Shown here: piece after piece, positions 21,550-30,736 of the stretch
How positions within the stretch are numbered: position 1 is the stretch's first letter
Layout: each line of letters begins with the position of its first letter
From: Tritrichomonas musculus
Taxonomy: Eukaryota > Parabasalia > Tritrichomonadida > Tritrichomonadidae
Length of the DNA: 64,000 nt
NCBI GenBank assembly: GCA_039105265.1
Contig: JAPFFF010000049.1
Location: 620,001-684,000, forward strand
Direction of reading: 5' to 3'
Translations under genes and position numbers: made by a program
Notes under the pieces: generated by a model
The model's database searches: none
What the model saw: the letters and a program-made list of their open reading frames with translations, nothing else
What the model was told of the DNA's origin: nothing

Positions 21550-22080
21550 TTATTTTTGTTCACTCATTTTGCGTTTTGGTCTTCGATGTTTGGATGTGAT
21601 GAGTCTACGTGTTGGACTCAAATCGGCATCGAACGGAGTGATTTCAGTTTTATCAAGTGATTCATCGGTGTTTCTCAATTGATTCCAATATCTCGAATCA
21701 TTCCAAATCATTAACGGTGAAGGAGGGTTTGGTTGTTGAATGAATGATGATTTGATTCTGTTGGTTCGTTGTTTAGCTTTTATTGATTCAACTTGTCTTT
21801 GTTTTTCTTTGGCATACACTTCATATATTGGGTCATCTTGTAATTGCTCAAATAACTTCTCTCTTATTCGAACTCTTCTTTCGAGTGCAGGGTGTTGTTT
21901 AAATGTTGGTGGCGGGCTTCTTATGTTTCTGAATTTGCGAGGAATATAATAATCACATATTGGTGGTGGTCCTTCAGTGATGTTAACGAATTTTGGTGTG
22001 TTTGGATAGTAATCAGGTGGTTTATATGATGAAGGTCCAAAAAAAGCTTCAAACACTGGAGGTGAATGATTGTTATTCAT
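21550..22080 (-). CDS. Basic proline-rich protein (Maverick A)
   Basis: A 176-residue protein beginning MNNNHSPPVFEAFFGPSSYKPPDYYP. It has Pro-rich segments at both ends, a charged helical middle (ALERRVRIREKLFEQLQDDPIYEVYAKEKQRQVESIKAKQR) and a very basic tail (SKHRRPKRKMSEQK). It is reminiscent of small capsid-cementing or core proteins but is not assigned. It converges with the 129-residue gene across a 53-bp gap. Confidence 0.5.
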   Translation of the reverse strand: MNNNHSPPVFEAFFGPSSYKPPDYYPNTPKFVNITEGPPPICDYYIPRKFRNIRSPPPTFKQHPALERRVRIREKLFEQLQDDPIYEVYAKEKQRQVESIKAKQRTNRIKSSFIQQPNPPSPLMIWNDSRYWNQLRNTDESLDKTEITPFDADLSPTRRLITSKHRRPKRKMSEQK

Positions 22081-22143
22081 TTTGAATTCAATAAATTAAT
22101 AAGCAACTGAATATAAATGATTCAGGTTCAATAACGTTTCCTT

Positions 22144-22479
22144 TCATGTCTGTAAACCATAAATGATATTCTTTTTTGTGTTGTTCAGACACTCATATTT
22201 CCTGTATTTGGTTTGTCGTCTGTTAGCGAGCATTATGAAATGGTCGCAGAAAGGCATGAATTCAACAATATCTGAATGAACCATTAAATCACCGACAATA
22301 TGTTGATTGACAACAGCCCCGCAATACTGAACAACAATGTACTTCTTGTTGCGACTATAAACGAAATCATCAGGAAGATTAAAATCTTTTGATTGTGTGT
22401 GATAGTATCGTTTTGTGATTGCTTGTTTAGCTTTCATTTTGCGTTTTATAAGCCAAAAAGAATATTTTATAATCATCAT
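22144..22479 (-). CDS. Small basic protein overlapping the integrase gene (Maverick A)
   Basis: A 111-residue frame whose 5' part overlaps the 3' end of the integrase frame by about 53 bp in another frame. The segment KDFNLPDDFVYSRNKKYIVVQYCGAVVNQHIVGDLMVHSDIVEFMPFCDHFIMLANRRQTKYRKY looks like a folded beta-rich domain. No family recognised. The likely start is one of the internal ATGs after the overlap (MKAKQAITKRYYHTQ). Confidence 0.45.
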   Translation of the reverse strand: MMIIKYSFWLIKRKMKAKQAITKRYYHTQSKDFNLPDDFVYSRNKKYIVVQYCGAVVNQHIVGDLMVHSDIVEFMPFCDHFIMLANRRQTKYRKYECLNNTKKNIIYGLQT

Positions 22480-23512
22480 TCAAAGCATCTATTGATGAAC
22501 AAACATATTTTGTGTACATGATTGGGACTGTTATTATTGTTTTATTCTTCCGTGTTTTGTTAGTTTGACGTAAAGGATTTAATAGTTTACATTTAACGTT
22601 TCCAGACTCATAACAAATGAATTCAGCGAGTTCATTGAACACTCTTCTTCGCTTTTCATGTTTCTTTTCTGTTTTTCCGTAATCTGTGTGAATGAGTATT
22701 ATATTTTTGGGTTTGTATGACAGAAGACCTTTAAATCGTTGTTTTTGTTGAATCTCTTTCAATTGCATTGATTTCGCTCTTATGTATTGCCATTCAAGGT
22801 CGCGGTCGTCTTGCATCTGTTGAGGTGTAAGATAAATGTATTTTGATTGTCGTTTGTCAAGGTATTCATCGGTTTCTTCGTCAAATGATGTGTATAAAGG
22901 ATTCAATAAACGAAGAGATGAGTGAGGCGTGTTATTGTACCATTCAACCATTTGTTGCATCAATACATTGTTTGTCATTCGTTGTTGTGATTGACCGAAA
23001 GCATTTCGTAATGTTCTGATTACTGCATCAACACATTTATGTGCATTCGTGAAAGGTGAATCATCAATGATTAACTTTATTTTGTTTGGGGCTTTGAATT
23101 TATTTGACGGTTTGTTTGTTTGATATCGCTCTTCACCGTTGCAATAACTTTTGAATGCATTTGATATGAAAGCCTTTTCACCATCACATTTAATTGTTTC
23201 AATTCTGATATTCCTTTTATTGACTAGTTTATCAATTACTTTGATTATGTAAAACTCAGATTTGTAATCAATTGGTTCAACAATTAAGTATTTGGTGTTT
23301 ACATTGATTAGGACGAGATAAGCTTTGTTTAATGCAAACATTATATCGATTTCGTACGCATACGGTTCAAATGAGAAGTCAGGTTTTGATAGTTTCTTTA
23401 CTGTCTTCAATTGGTAATCTGGAATATAATGGTCTGTTTTAATGTTTGTGTCTTTGATGTACTTGTATTTAGATTTAAAAGGATAGTTGATTGATTCCTT
23501 GTAGTCTTCCAT
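22427..23512 (-). CDS. Retroviral-type (RVE) integrase of Maverick A
   Basis: A 361-residue integrase with an RNase-H fold, which cuts target DNA and joins the Maverick ends. The first catalytic Asp is in YEIDIMFALNKAYLVLINVNTKYLIVEP (about residues 53-80) and the second in TIKCDGEKAF (about residue 110). Downstream, VIRTLRNAFG and WYNNTPHSSLRLLNPLYTSFDEE match the conserved end of the core. The C-terminal part is basic. It is divergent from the B and D integrases, which are close to each other. The frame shares its strand with the capsid gene upstream. Confidence 0.8.
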   Translation of the reverse strand: MEDYKESINYPFKSKYKYIKDTNIKTDHYIPDYQLKTVKKLSKPDFSFEPYAYEIDIMFALNKAYLVLINVNTKYLIVEPIDYKSEFYIIKVIDKLVNKRNIRIETIKCDGEKAFISNAFKSYCNGEERYQTNKPSNKFKAPNKIKLIIDDSPFTNAHKCVDAVIRTLRNAFGQSQQRMTNNVLMQQMVEWYNNTPHSSLRLLNPLYTSFDEETDEYLDKRQSKYIYLTPQQMQDDRDLEWQYIRAKSMQLKEIQQKQRFKGLLSYKPKNIILIHTDYGKTEKKHEKRRRVFNELAEFICYESGNVKCKLLNPLRQTNKTRKNKTIITVPIMYTKYVCSSIDALNDDYKIFFLAYKTQNES

Positions 23513-23571
23513 TTGAATCGCAAAAATAAAGATATTATTTAATGATGATTATTTAATGAAAATCAATTTGT

Positions 23572-24990
23572 TTATTCATTTGCTTGGCTTCCTTGTGGAG
23601 ATTCGTCATCAACATATTCCAAGCCTTCGAGTGATAGTTTAAAGTAAGAGTCCCTAGTTATCCAAAGTTGAACGGGAGGAGGTCTGACAATTGTTCCGTT
23701 TGGTTCAACAACATTGAAATATGTATCATCATCTCCAGTATAGATAGGCATTCCATTGACTTGTATCTGAACGTTTCCAAAACCTCCATCAAGTCCGTCG
23801 AATGTATATACTGCACTCGCTCGTTCAGTTTGAATGTTGAAAACAAATGATGTTGCATCACTGATTGTATTGTTGTATCGTTTACCATTCGGGTCATTCT
23901 TTGGCATTGTCATCGAATCTTCAAATTCCTTTGTGCATGAAAGAGTAATTGCATCTAAATCGCCAGCCGTTAATTGATTCTCAAAGAATCGTGCACCAAT
24001 GGTTGAAACGTTTTCGTCTGGGAAGTTCTTTCCACCAATATTCAAGAAACAGTTTTGATAAACTGGGTTTTCAAAGACTGTTAAATCATTATGATGCTTT
24101 GGAAACATGATTGATAAATTAGTTGCATTGATTAATGGGATATTCAATGTTGACTTGATTCCGTTAGCTGCTGGAGCGATTGGGAAAGCATGATAATCAA
24201 CTTTTTGTGAAGGAATGATTAAACCTTGTCTTAAAATGTCCTCAATTCCTTGTCTTGTAGCTTCACAAACACCAAAGCCTTGCATATTAGATTTACAAGC
24301 CATGATTGTCATTCGATTAACAGTAAGTGTTGCAGTTTGTTTTGAATAATGAGCGCTCATCAACTTGTTGGCTTCAGATTTAGAAATAAAATTAATGTAA
24401 ACATTGCCTGCTGGATGCTTTGATGAAGGTATTCCACTTGGATGCTCTTTCAGATAATGTTTATTGCAAATTACTTTGTTATCATCAGTCTTTTCAATTC
24501 CGAGCTCTTCAAACTCTTCATCAGTATAGCTGAACATAAATGTAAATGTTTCGAGTGTTTCATTAACAGGAATATTTGTTGAGGCTGGTATGTAATGGTC
24601 TATCAATTCATACTTCAATTGATATTTCGTTGGTGTCGGTTCAGGTGTTGGTGGGTCTGGATTGTCTCCAGGTCCTGGAATCACAGCTTGATTACCAATT
24701 TGTGTGAATTGATGTTTGAGGTGTCCTCGTGCTTTGATTTCCTTTAGTCTGTTTAATTCTTCCATCGATATTGAATCTTTATCTTCAAGAAATACTTTTG
24801 CTTCAGCAACTGTGTAAGGGTCTAATACTGCCCAAACAAGACCAGCGGGACTAACTTGAAAACGAATTGATAAATCACCAATGATTCCGTTAGGGAATAA
24901 ATCAAATGCTTGTAAAGCAAGTAAATCATCAAATGGAACATTCAAATCAAATTCGACTTCACTTCTTCCTGTGTTCTTAAATGAATTCAA
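23572..24990 (-). CDS. Major capsid protein, partial (Maverick A)
   Basis: Double jelly-roll major capsid protein of the Maverick/PRD1-adenovirus lineage. The stretch VEFDLNVPFDDLLALQAFDLFPNGIIGDLSIRFQ aligns with the IDLRRFLPLSNIKYLPAFAGKIELRLFF core of the B protein. Later blocks such as YQNCFLNIGGKNFPDENVSTIGARFFE correspond to FKSFQLNCGGYGNIPARPFG in B. Similarity to the B protein continues slightly upstream of the frame, to about 25047, where Maverick A ends. A proline-rich insert (GPGDNPDPPTPEPTPTK) lies near residue 105. Only part of the gene is present. Confidence 0.7.
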   Translation of the reverse strand: MNSFKNTGRSEVEFDLNVPFDDLLALQAFDLFPNGIIGDLSIRFQVSPAGLVWAVLDPYTVAEAKVFLEDKDSISMEELNRLKEIKARGHLKHQFTQIGNQAVIPGPGDNPDPPTPEPTPTKYQLKYELIDHYIPASTNIPVNETLETFTFMFSYTDEEFEELGIEKTDDNKVICNKHYLKEHPSGIPSSKHPAGNVYINFISKSEANKLMSAHYSKQTATLTVNRMTIMACKSNMQGFGVCEATRQGIEDILRQGLIIPSQKVDYHAFPIAPAANGIKSTLNIPLINATNLSIMFPKHHNDLTVFENPVYQNCFLNIGGKNFPDENVSTIGARFFENQLTAGDLDAITLSCTKEFEDSMTMPKNDPNGKRYNNTISDATSFVFNIQTERASAVYTFDGLDGGFGNVQIQVNGMPIYTGDDDTYFNVVEPNGTIVRPPPVQLWITRDSYFKLSLEGLEYVDDESPQGSQANE

Positions 24991-25047
24991 GTTAACATAA
25001 ACTCCTGCATGTGTCTGTGAATAGTTACTAATGTTTTCCCACTAACG

Positions 25048-26047
25048 TCGTTTCAATAACCCTGTACCGATAATATTAACTATGTACCAGTTCAGAAAAT
25101 TTCAGATACATTCAAATAATTGAAGCATAGCATGAACATATATTTTCTCAATTATAGAGTGGTACAATTCTCAATTATAAATTCAATCCATTGAATTTTA
25201 AATAAATAATGAAACTTTTTGATAATTTTATAATTCGGTTATCACTTGAAATCAAAGCCAAACAAAAATAACTAACCTCGATTTCTTCCAAAGATCACCA
25301 TTTTTCTGCCAAGTCCTTTTGCTATTCTTTCAGTACACCCAAAAAATTTCCTTTCAAACAATTTTCAGTCTGATACCGCTCCAATTCTGAATCATATTTG
25401 CATCTTTTTACTACATGTTCTAGCAAAATAACTTAAAAAAACTCAAGATAAAGTCATTAAATAAGTATATTCAAACCATTTCAATTACAGAAGGCTGTTA
25501 TCAATGTTTTGTTATTAAGATTTTCGTCTAAATCAAAGTCAAATTTCCTCAAATGCAAACTTCATATGTTACTACAAGCAAAACATTCAGTAATTTTATC
25601 ATATTATTTGGTTTATCCTTAGAATTATACGATTATTAAATTATTTTTATTTATATTTAAATTTGAATTTCTTTATCTTTAAATAACTCAGTAAATCTGT
25701 TTAATGAGTGATATCGTAAAAAATCATTTAAACTTTTGTTACAAACTTTTTCTAATAAATGCAATAGTAAAACAATTGGGATTCAAAATATTGAATGAGA
25801 TAATTCAAAATTGGATATATTAATTAAAAAGTTTGTTTTTTTATGATAAAATGGGTTTTATATTAAATAATTAAGATATATCGTTATAATATTTTAACAG
25901 ATAGTAACAAATAAATAAAATATTAAAATAATAATTTTCACTAGGAAATAAAGAAAAATTGATATATTTTTTAACTTTTTGATAAAATTCAGAGGATGTA
26001 AAATAGGTACAAAGTTAATAATTCGGTTCAATATTATTGAGACGACG
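25048..26047. other. Interval without a gene
   Basis: AT-rich DNA between the end of Maverick A and repeat R1. No open frame of note, no MULE continuation and no RNA gene were recognised. The second half of the MULE transposase interrupted by A is not found here. Confidence 0.5.
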
Positions 26048-27027
26048 TTAATGGTCTCACTGTGGGGAAGATTTTTCCCCATGGGGGAAATCCTTGGGGA
26101 AATGTAACCATCTCTTTTCAAATTTTTTTTTGAAATAAAAATATAGGAAATATTATGATATGTACTGAAATATTTGATGAATTTTGAAAAATCAAATAGC
26201 AAAAGTGCAAATACTGTCTATTCATATATTTATCAACGTTTGGAATTTGCAATTTTGTTTTTCTCTAATAACAATTTATTGCAAATTTTTATGAGAAAAT
26301 ATAAAGTTGCTTTAAAAGTGTTTGAAATTATTAAAACGAAAATTTTTTTCTGAAAGCTTTCGATATTATAAATATAAAGTTATCTTATTAAATACTAAAT
26401 ATCATTTATATTTTTAATTATATATATAATTTTCATTTGATAATATAATAATAAAATAATGTTAAAATGGAACTACTAAGATAGAAATATATAAAACCAT
26501 ATTTTAACAAAATTTTCGATAAATTATGAAAATTCAAAAAAGTGGCAAAAATTCGATACCTACAGTTAACAGTCAAATTATTAAATTCTCAAAAGATGTA
26601 ATGCATTGCATCAAATATTAATGTAGAGTGTTAAGGTAGTATTCCTTTTATATATAAAGAAATCATCATTTTTCTGAAAAACAATTAAATGAAGGGAAAA
26701 ATCATATATAAAAAAATGCTATTTAAATAGCATTCAAAATAGAATAAATATAAAGTATTATAGACTAATCTATTAAAAGTATTGAATTATTCCAAATTGT
26801 TCATGAGAAAAACTTATTTTAAATTCATTTAAAAAAATGAAGCAGATTTTGTCCCGAAATTGACTTTTGTATACCAACTATATATTTTATGTTGTTGAAC
26901 AATTAATTTTTGATCGCAATTTTCACGATATTTGGCTTCGGACGTTGATTGCAATTCGCTGATATTGCCATTGAGCGATTAATTTTTGATCATAATTCAC
27001 TAATATTTCAATTGAGGGATTTAATTT
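26048..27027. repeat. Dispersed repeat R1, copy 1 (cut by element C)
   Basis: This copy matches 45342-46323 at roughly 97-98% identity over about 980 bp. Both copies begin TTAATGGTCTCACTGTGGGG, followed by a G/C hairpin region (TTTTCCCCATGGGGGAAA). Copy 1 stops at 27027 in GGGATTTAATTT, where element C begins, whereas copy 2 continues into a coiled-coil coding remnant. No transposase is seen in the shared part. The family is unknown. Confidence 0.8.
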
Positions 27028-27593
27028 AGTAGTATATATAAATGGCGTTATGTTTTAACGTCCCTTCGGGTCCGTTAAAACATCCCTCCATTTATCGGCC
27101 AGAAACGACTTTTTGAAAAGATATAAGGTCACCGAATTTTTTGAGAGCCTGTTTGTCCGGCCAGATAATTCAATAGGTATTTGTCCAGCCATGAGATTGA
27201 GAGGTAATTTAGCTATTTAAGAAATTGAGAAGGTATATAGTCTTCGAACTTTTTGATAAGGTATCTGTCCGACCAAGAAATTGAATAGATATCTGGCCGA
27301 CCAAGAAATCGAGTCTATGCTTTATATGAGCTTTATACTAGGCTGAAATCTATAGCAGTCGACTTTTTGAGAGGCTATCTGGCCGCTTATGAACTTTTTG
27401 AAGCCCTATCTGGTCATTGTTCCTTTTAGCTTTAGATACTCAGCTATAAAGCAAGAATCTATATCTGGTCGCCTATCAACTTTTTGAGAGGCTATCTGGC
27501 CGCTTATGAACTTTTTGAGTCGACTCTATCAAACAATTCATAGGCTTCTCTTAAAAGAAAAATAAAAAAAAGAATTAAAAAAAGAAATGTTTA

Positions 27594-27842
27594 TTAAGGA
27601 AATTGATGATTCTTTGCTTCAAGCTCTAATATAGAGAAGAATCTCTTTTGAGCTAATTCGAATGAATCTTTATAAAGCTCTCTTTGATCCCAATTTTCTC
27701 GTATGAGCTCGTTGACCATATCGAGTGATTGCTTAGCATAAATCTTTGCAGAACGTAATGCTTCTTGCGGTGTGAAGATTCCTCTATGAACAAGGCTTTT
27801 AGCATTTGGGTACCTATCCATGTATGGTGCTTGAGTGTTCAT
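27594..27842 (-). CDS. Cassette gene 1 in element C, unknown 82-residue protein
   Basis: An 82-residue, mainly helical, charged protein (MNTQAPYMDRYPNAKSLVHRG...). No domain recognised. It is preceded by a 77-bp leader that is almost the same as the leader of the gene at 54817-55083 and similar to that of 54109-54372. Its 3' flank (TAA, then ACATTTCTTTTTTTAATTC) also matches that of the 54817 gene. The three proteins are 82, 87 and 88 residues long but show no clear similarity to each other. The start is fixed by the Inr-like TCACTTCATTT seven bases upstream. Confidence 0.6.
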   Translation of the reverse strand: MNTQAPYMDRYPNAKSLVHRGIFTPQEALRSAKIYAKQSLDMVNELIRENWDQRELYKDSFELAQKRFFSILELEAKNHQFP

Positions 27843-27919
27843 TTTAAATAAATGAAGTGATGAGCTGATGATATGACCTGACAGGGCACGTCCACTTTTT
27901 GAGGGGCAGAAATTCTTAC
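27843..27919 (-). promoter_or_regulatory. Shared cassette leader with Inr, copy 1
   Basis: On the minus strand the leader runs GTAAGAATTTCTGCCCCTC, AAAAAGTGGACGTGCCCTGT, CAGGTCATATCATCAG, then CTCATCACTTCATTT. TCACTTCATTT (27850-27860) fits the trichomonad Inr. The part upstream of it is a shared module of about 55 bp, likely upstream promoter sequence. Confidence 0.65.
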
Positions 27920-28056
27920 TTTTTTGACAACTTACCGGGAAGCTTTTTGAATAGTTATCTGTCTGACCAAGAAATTTAATAGATATTTGCCCGACCTAGA
28001 AATTGATAAGGTATCTGTCCGACCAAGAAATTGAATAGATATCTGTCCGGCCAAGA

Positions 28057-28100
28057 AGTAGTATACGGTAGGCTTTGGCAAGCCCCAGCCTACCACTACT
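28057..28100. repeat. 44-bp terminal hairpin of Maverick B
   Basis: The outermost 44 bp can fold on itself: AGTAGT at one end pairs with ACTACT at the other, and GGTAGGCT pairs with AGCCTACC. The same hairpin is found inverted at 53841-53884. Its design matches the free-standing 85-bp foldback at 11662-11746. Confidence 0.8.
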
Positions 28101-28347
28101 CCAAGGGCTCCCGCCCCTGGACCCCATTCAAAAAGCCAGCTATTCAAAAAGTTCCATTCAGAAAAAGTTCCTCATTCAAAAAGCCAGATATTCAAAAAGT
28201 TAACAATTCAAAAAGTTCTCTATTCAAAAAGTAGTATATAAAATGGCGTGATTTTTTAACGTCCCATGTAAAAAATCCCTCCATTTGTCATTAATGACTA
28301 CAAAAAAATATTTTCCATGATTGAAATGTACCCGAGACTAAATCCAG
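28057..28347 (+). repeat. Left terminal inverted repeat of Maverick B
   Basis: Reverse complement of 53594-53884. It has three parts: a 44-bp hairpin (AGTAGT...ACTACT, 28057-28100), a 118-bp array of ATTCAAAAAG words, and an inner part starting AGTAGTATATAAAATGGCG that resembles the left end of element C. It reaches 31 bp into the first gene, so the start codon at 28317 lies inside the repeat. Confidence 0.95.
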
Positions 28348-29630
28348 CTGAAGAGCAAACACCAATAGCAATTGAATATGCCTATTTTCTGGAAGATGGA
28401 GAACAAGACCCTAGCAAACCAAACAGATACTATTTTAATTTCCCACAAGAATGGTGCACATCAAATAGAGGCGAATCAATTGTAGGAGTGAGAAGTGTTT
28501 GGATGATTGCAAAAAGAAGAAAATTAGAGTTTGACTTTAGCATTAGAAAATATCTGAGGAAAGATTTTGATGAATTAAAAGCAAAGGCTGAAAATAAAGA
28601 CTTATCAAATGACCAAATATATGACAAATTACCAGAAAAATCAAAAATAGAATTGACAATACATGTTATATCTTGGCTTTCTACAGAGAATGATTTTAGG
28701 AAATTATTTGATGACATAAATAAACAGTTAAATAAAAAGTTTGAGGAATTTAATGGAGCATTCTTAAATAAATATAAAATAACAACTGAAGACATAAAAG
28801 AAATTACTAAAGCATATGCAGACATAATGAAAGCATATATTAATCCATATATGGGACGCTTTTATTTTGTGAAGGATGTGATTGCATTTCTATTCAATGC
28901 CCCAGAAAAATATAAAGAATACAAAGGGAAAATTAATGATTGGATAAAACAACATAAAGAAAAAATTGTTCCATTATTTCATCAAGATGATGTTAATAGA
29001 AGTTTGAATGATTTCCAAATGGATGGATATTATGATTATGATAAGAAAACATTTATTGAAACCATTTATTCACCTCAAAATTTAGAAAGAAATATAGCAT
29101 ATCCACCTTCATATGTACCACCAGATATAGATGAATTTGTAGAGAATCCACAACCACCTCAAGACCCTGAACCAACTCCAAAACCAATACCTGGTGAAAA
29201 TGAATTTATTAATTTAGGTCTATGCTATGTTGATTTCAAGATTAAATTTATTGATAATGATAGACTAGATTCTAATTATAAGAACACAGATTTTACAGAT
29301 TTATTAAATTTAGGGGATAAATCATACCAAAACAAACTTAATGATTTTAATGACGAATGGTTTAGAAGAATAGATTTTAAAAATATATGGGATAGGCATT
29401 CATGTAAAGTTTATTCATCAATAGCAGAACAGTCAAATAAATATTATTTAGGTAATAGTCAAATGTACTTTAATCCCATTAAATATTTTAAATTAAACTC
29501 AACAGACCAAAGATTTTGGGTAGAATTTTATTCAGGTCGCCATAATACAATCCCTGTCATATTACCAAATGGTGAATCATTTGTGATTGAAATACAGTTT
29601 TTACCATACAAGAAGATGCTTTACATTTAA
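28317..29630 (+). CDS. Conserved Maverick structural protein (candidate capsid-associated)
   Basis: A 437-residue protein, first gene of B, homologous to the 443-residue first structural gene of Maverick D (58357-59688). Shared blocks: YYFNFPQEWCTSNRGESIVGVR near residue 38; a helical middle; a Pro/Asp/Glu-rich linker (PPDIDEFVENPQPPQDPEP near 265); and a C-terminal domain with ASIAEQSNKYYLG-type and KYFKLNSTDQRFWVEFYSG motifs ending YKKMLYI. The family is confined, as far as I can recall, to trichomonad-type Mavericks; the position next to the integrase and ATPase is consistent with a virion role. The start codon is inside the terminal repeat. Confidence 0.65.
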   Translation: MIEMYPRLNPAEEQTPIAIEYAYFLEDGEQDPSKPNRYYFNFPQEWCTSNRGESIVGVRSVWMIAKRRKLEFDFSIRKYLRKDFDELKAKAENKDLSNDQIYDKLPEKSKIELTIHVISWLSTENDFRKLFDDINKQLNKKFEEFNGAFLNKYKITTEDIKEITKAYADIMKAYINPYMGRFYFVKDVIAFLFNAPEKYKEYKGKINDWIKQHKEKIVPLFHQDDVNRSLNDFQMDGYYDYDKKTFIETIYSPQNLERNIAYPPSYVPPDIDEFVENPQPPQDPEPTPKPIPGENEFINLGLCYVDFKIKFIDNDRLDSNYKNTDFTDLLNLGDKSYQNKLNDFNDEWFRRIDFKNIWDRHSCKVYSSIAEQSNKYYLGNSQMYFNPIKYFKLNSTDQRFWVEFYSGRHNTIPVILPNGESFVIEIQFLPYKKMLYI

Positions 29631-29640
29631 ATGAATTTAA

Positions 29641-30726
29641 ATGAGTAGAAAACAATATAAAACTATTGAGGAGCTACACCATTTTTTTCCGTGGAGAACA
29701 CCATCTAAATTTGTCCCTCTAGCAAAACGCTATGGATTCACAGAAGAGGCAGCATTGAATTATTTAAAGAAAGTGGTGCATGATGTTAAAGTACCAAAGG
29801 CAAAATTCATGAACATCTATTCGAAGCATTCAGGTGGATACCAAATGGACACATTCATAAATGACAAAACCAAGGATGGATTAAATTATTTGATGTTAAT
29901 TAATATTAACACGAGAAAAGCATATAGCTATCCAATGAAGGGGAAGGGTGCAAAAGAAGTAGCCAAAGCACTTAACAAATTTTTTGAAGAAGAACCAGAT
30001 GTCTATTCTATAACATCAGACCAAGATGCAGCTTATTTGTCCAATGATGTATTGCAACTGATGAAATCAAATGATATAATATACAATATAACAGAAGACA
30101 ATAACCATAATGTGCTAGGTATTATAAATAGATTCATAAGAACAATAAGAGATTTAGTTGGTGAGAATAGATATATTGGAGAACAAGAGATGAATGGTTT
30201 AATAGATTCATACAACAATTCTCCCCACAGGTCACTAGACTATAAAATACCAAATGAAATGACAGAGAAAGATGAAAAAGAATATGTAAAAACCAAATCA
30301 CAAAACAATCCCTATGATTTCAAACCAAATGATAGAGTTAGAATTATTCAAGCTAAGGAACCATTTTCTAAGCGCAGAAATAGGGTCAGCAAGGAAGCAT
30401 ACATAGTTGATTCCAAGACTGGAAATCAATTTATAGTTAAGTCCAAAGATGAATCAATAGATAAATTACCTGGATACAGACTAATAAAAACTCAAAATAA
30501 AAATATTGCTCAAACACTGAAGGGAGGCAAGAGAGGAATTGTAGAAAAAATTCTTTCTTATGATGCAGCTAAGAATAAATATAAAATAAAATATAGCGAG
30601 GGAACAGAAGATGTAATTCCAGCTAAAAATTTACGAGAGGGTGCACCAACTAAATTATCCAATCTTGAGATGGATTACTGGAGCAAACAAAAAAATATTC
30701 CTGAAAAAATTCGCCTGTGGATTTAA
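29641..30726 (+). CDS. Retroviral-type (RVE) integrase of Maverick B
   Basis: A 361-residue integrase. The catalytic core opens with GGYQMDTFINDKT (Asp near residue 70), then LMLININTRKAYSYPM, then ITSDQDAAYLS (Asp near 127), and ends with RFIRTIRD and SYNNSPHRSLDYKIPNEMT. A C-terminal SH3 or chromo-like region (GKRGIVEKILSYDAAKNKYK, about residues 295-340) follows, possibly for target or chromatin binding. It lies exactly 10 bp downstream of the preceding stop and 10 bp upstream of the ATPase, spacings that are identical in Maverick D. The start context is TTTAAATG. Confidence 0.88.
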   Translation: MSRKQYKTIEELHHFFPWRTPSKFVPLAKRYGFTEEAALNYLKKVVHDVKVPKAKFMNIYSKHSGGYQMDTFINDKTKDGLNYLMLININTRKAYSYPMKGKGAKEVAKALNKFFEEEPDVYSITSDQDAAYLSNDVLQLMKSNDIIYNITEDNNHNVLGIINRFIRTIRDLVGENRYIGEQEMNGLIDSYNNSPHRSLDYKIPNEMTEKDEKEYVKTKSQNNPYDFKPNDRVRIIQAKEPFSKRRNRVSKEAYIVDSKTGNQFIVKSKDESIDKLPGYRLIKTQNKNIAQTLKGGKRGIVEKILSYDAAKNKYKIKYSEGTEDVIPAKNLREGAPTKLSNLEMDYWSKQKNIPEKIRLWI

Positions 30727-30736
30727 CCACAAATAA

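Larger units (their letters stand above)
13006..25047. mobile_element. Maverick/Polinton A (broken)
   Basis: A virus-like Maverick inserted in a MULE transposase gene. It begins with the AGTAGT-type terminus and carries a packaging ATPase, KilA-N protein, fibre-like proteins, a retroviral-type integrase, a major capsid fragment and several unassigned structural genes. No DNA polymerase gene is visible and the right terminal repeat is not seen; similarity to the capsid gene ends near 25047. It looks broken, with several breaks, and is the oldest-looking of the three Mavericks. Its gene order differs from that of B and D, so it belongs to another subfamily. Confidence 0.8.
27028..28056. mobile_element. 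Element C, left part (Maverick-like end, split by B)
   Basis: C begins AGTAGTATATATAAATGGCG, followed by AACGTCCC and CCCTCCATTT, which match the inner part of Maverick B's terminal repeat (28219-28295). A hairpin GTTTTAACG...CGTTAAAAC lies at 27052-27081. The rest is spacer DNA with repeated phrases (AAGAAATTGAATAGATAT, TCTGTCCGACCAAGAAATTG) plus a small cassette gene. C interrupts R1 and is itself interrupted by B at 28057. No capsid, integrase or polymerase gene is visible in it, so it looks like a non-autonomous relative. The matching right end was not found. Confidence 0.55.

Noticed and set aside
26048-26051. TTAA at the start of both R1 copies, suggesting a piggyBac-type target
   Set aside because: No matching inverted end or second TTAA at the right border could be fixed, and TTAA is frequent in this AT-rich DNA.
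25894-26202. Minus-strand frame with the peptide KRDGYISPRISPMGK, also present at 45.3-45.5 kb
   Set aside because: The peptide falls in the start of repeat R1 in both copies; the shared sequence is explained by the DNA repeat and the flanking residues differ.
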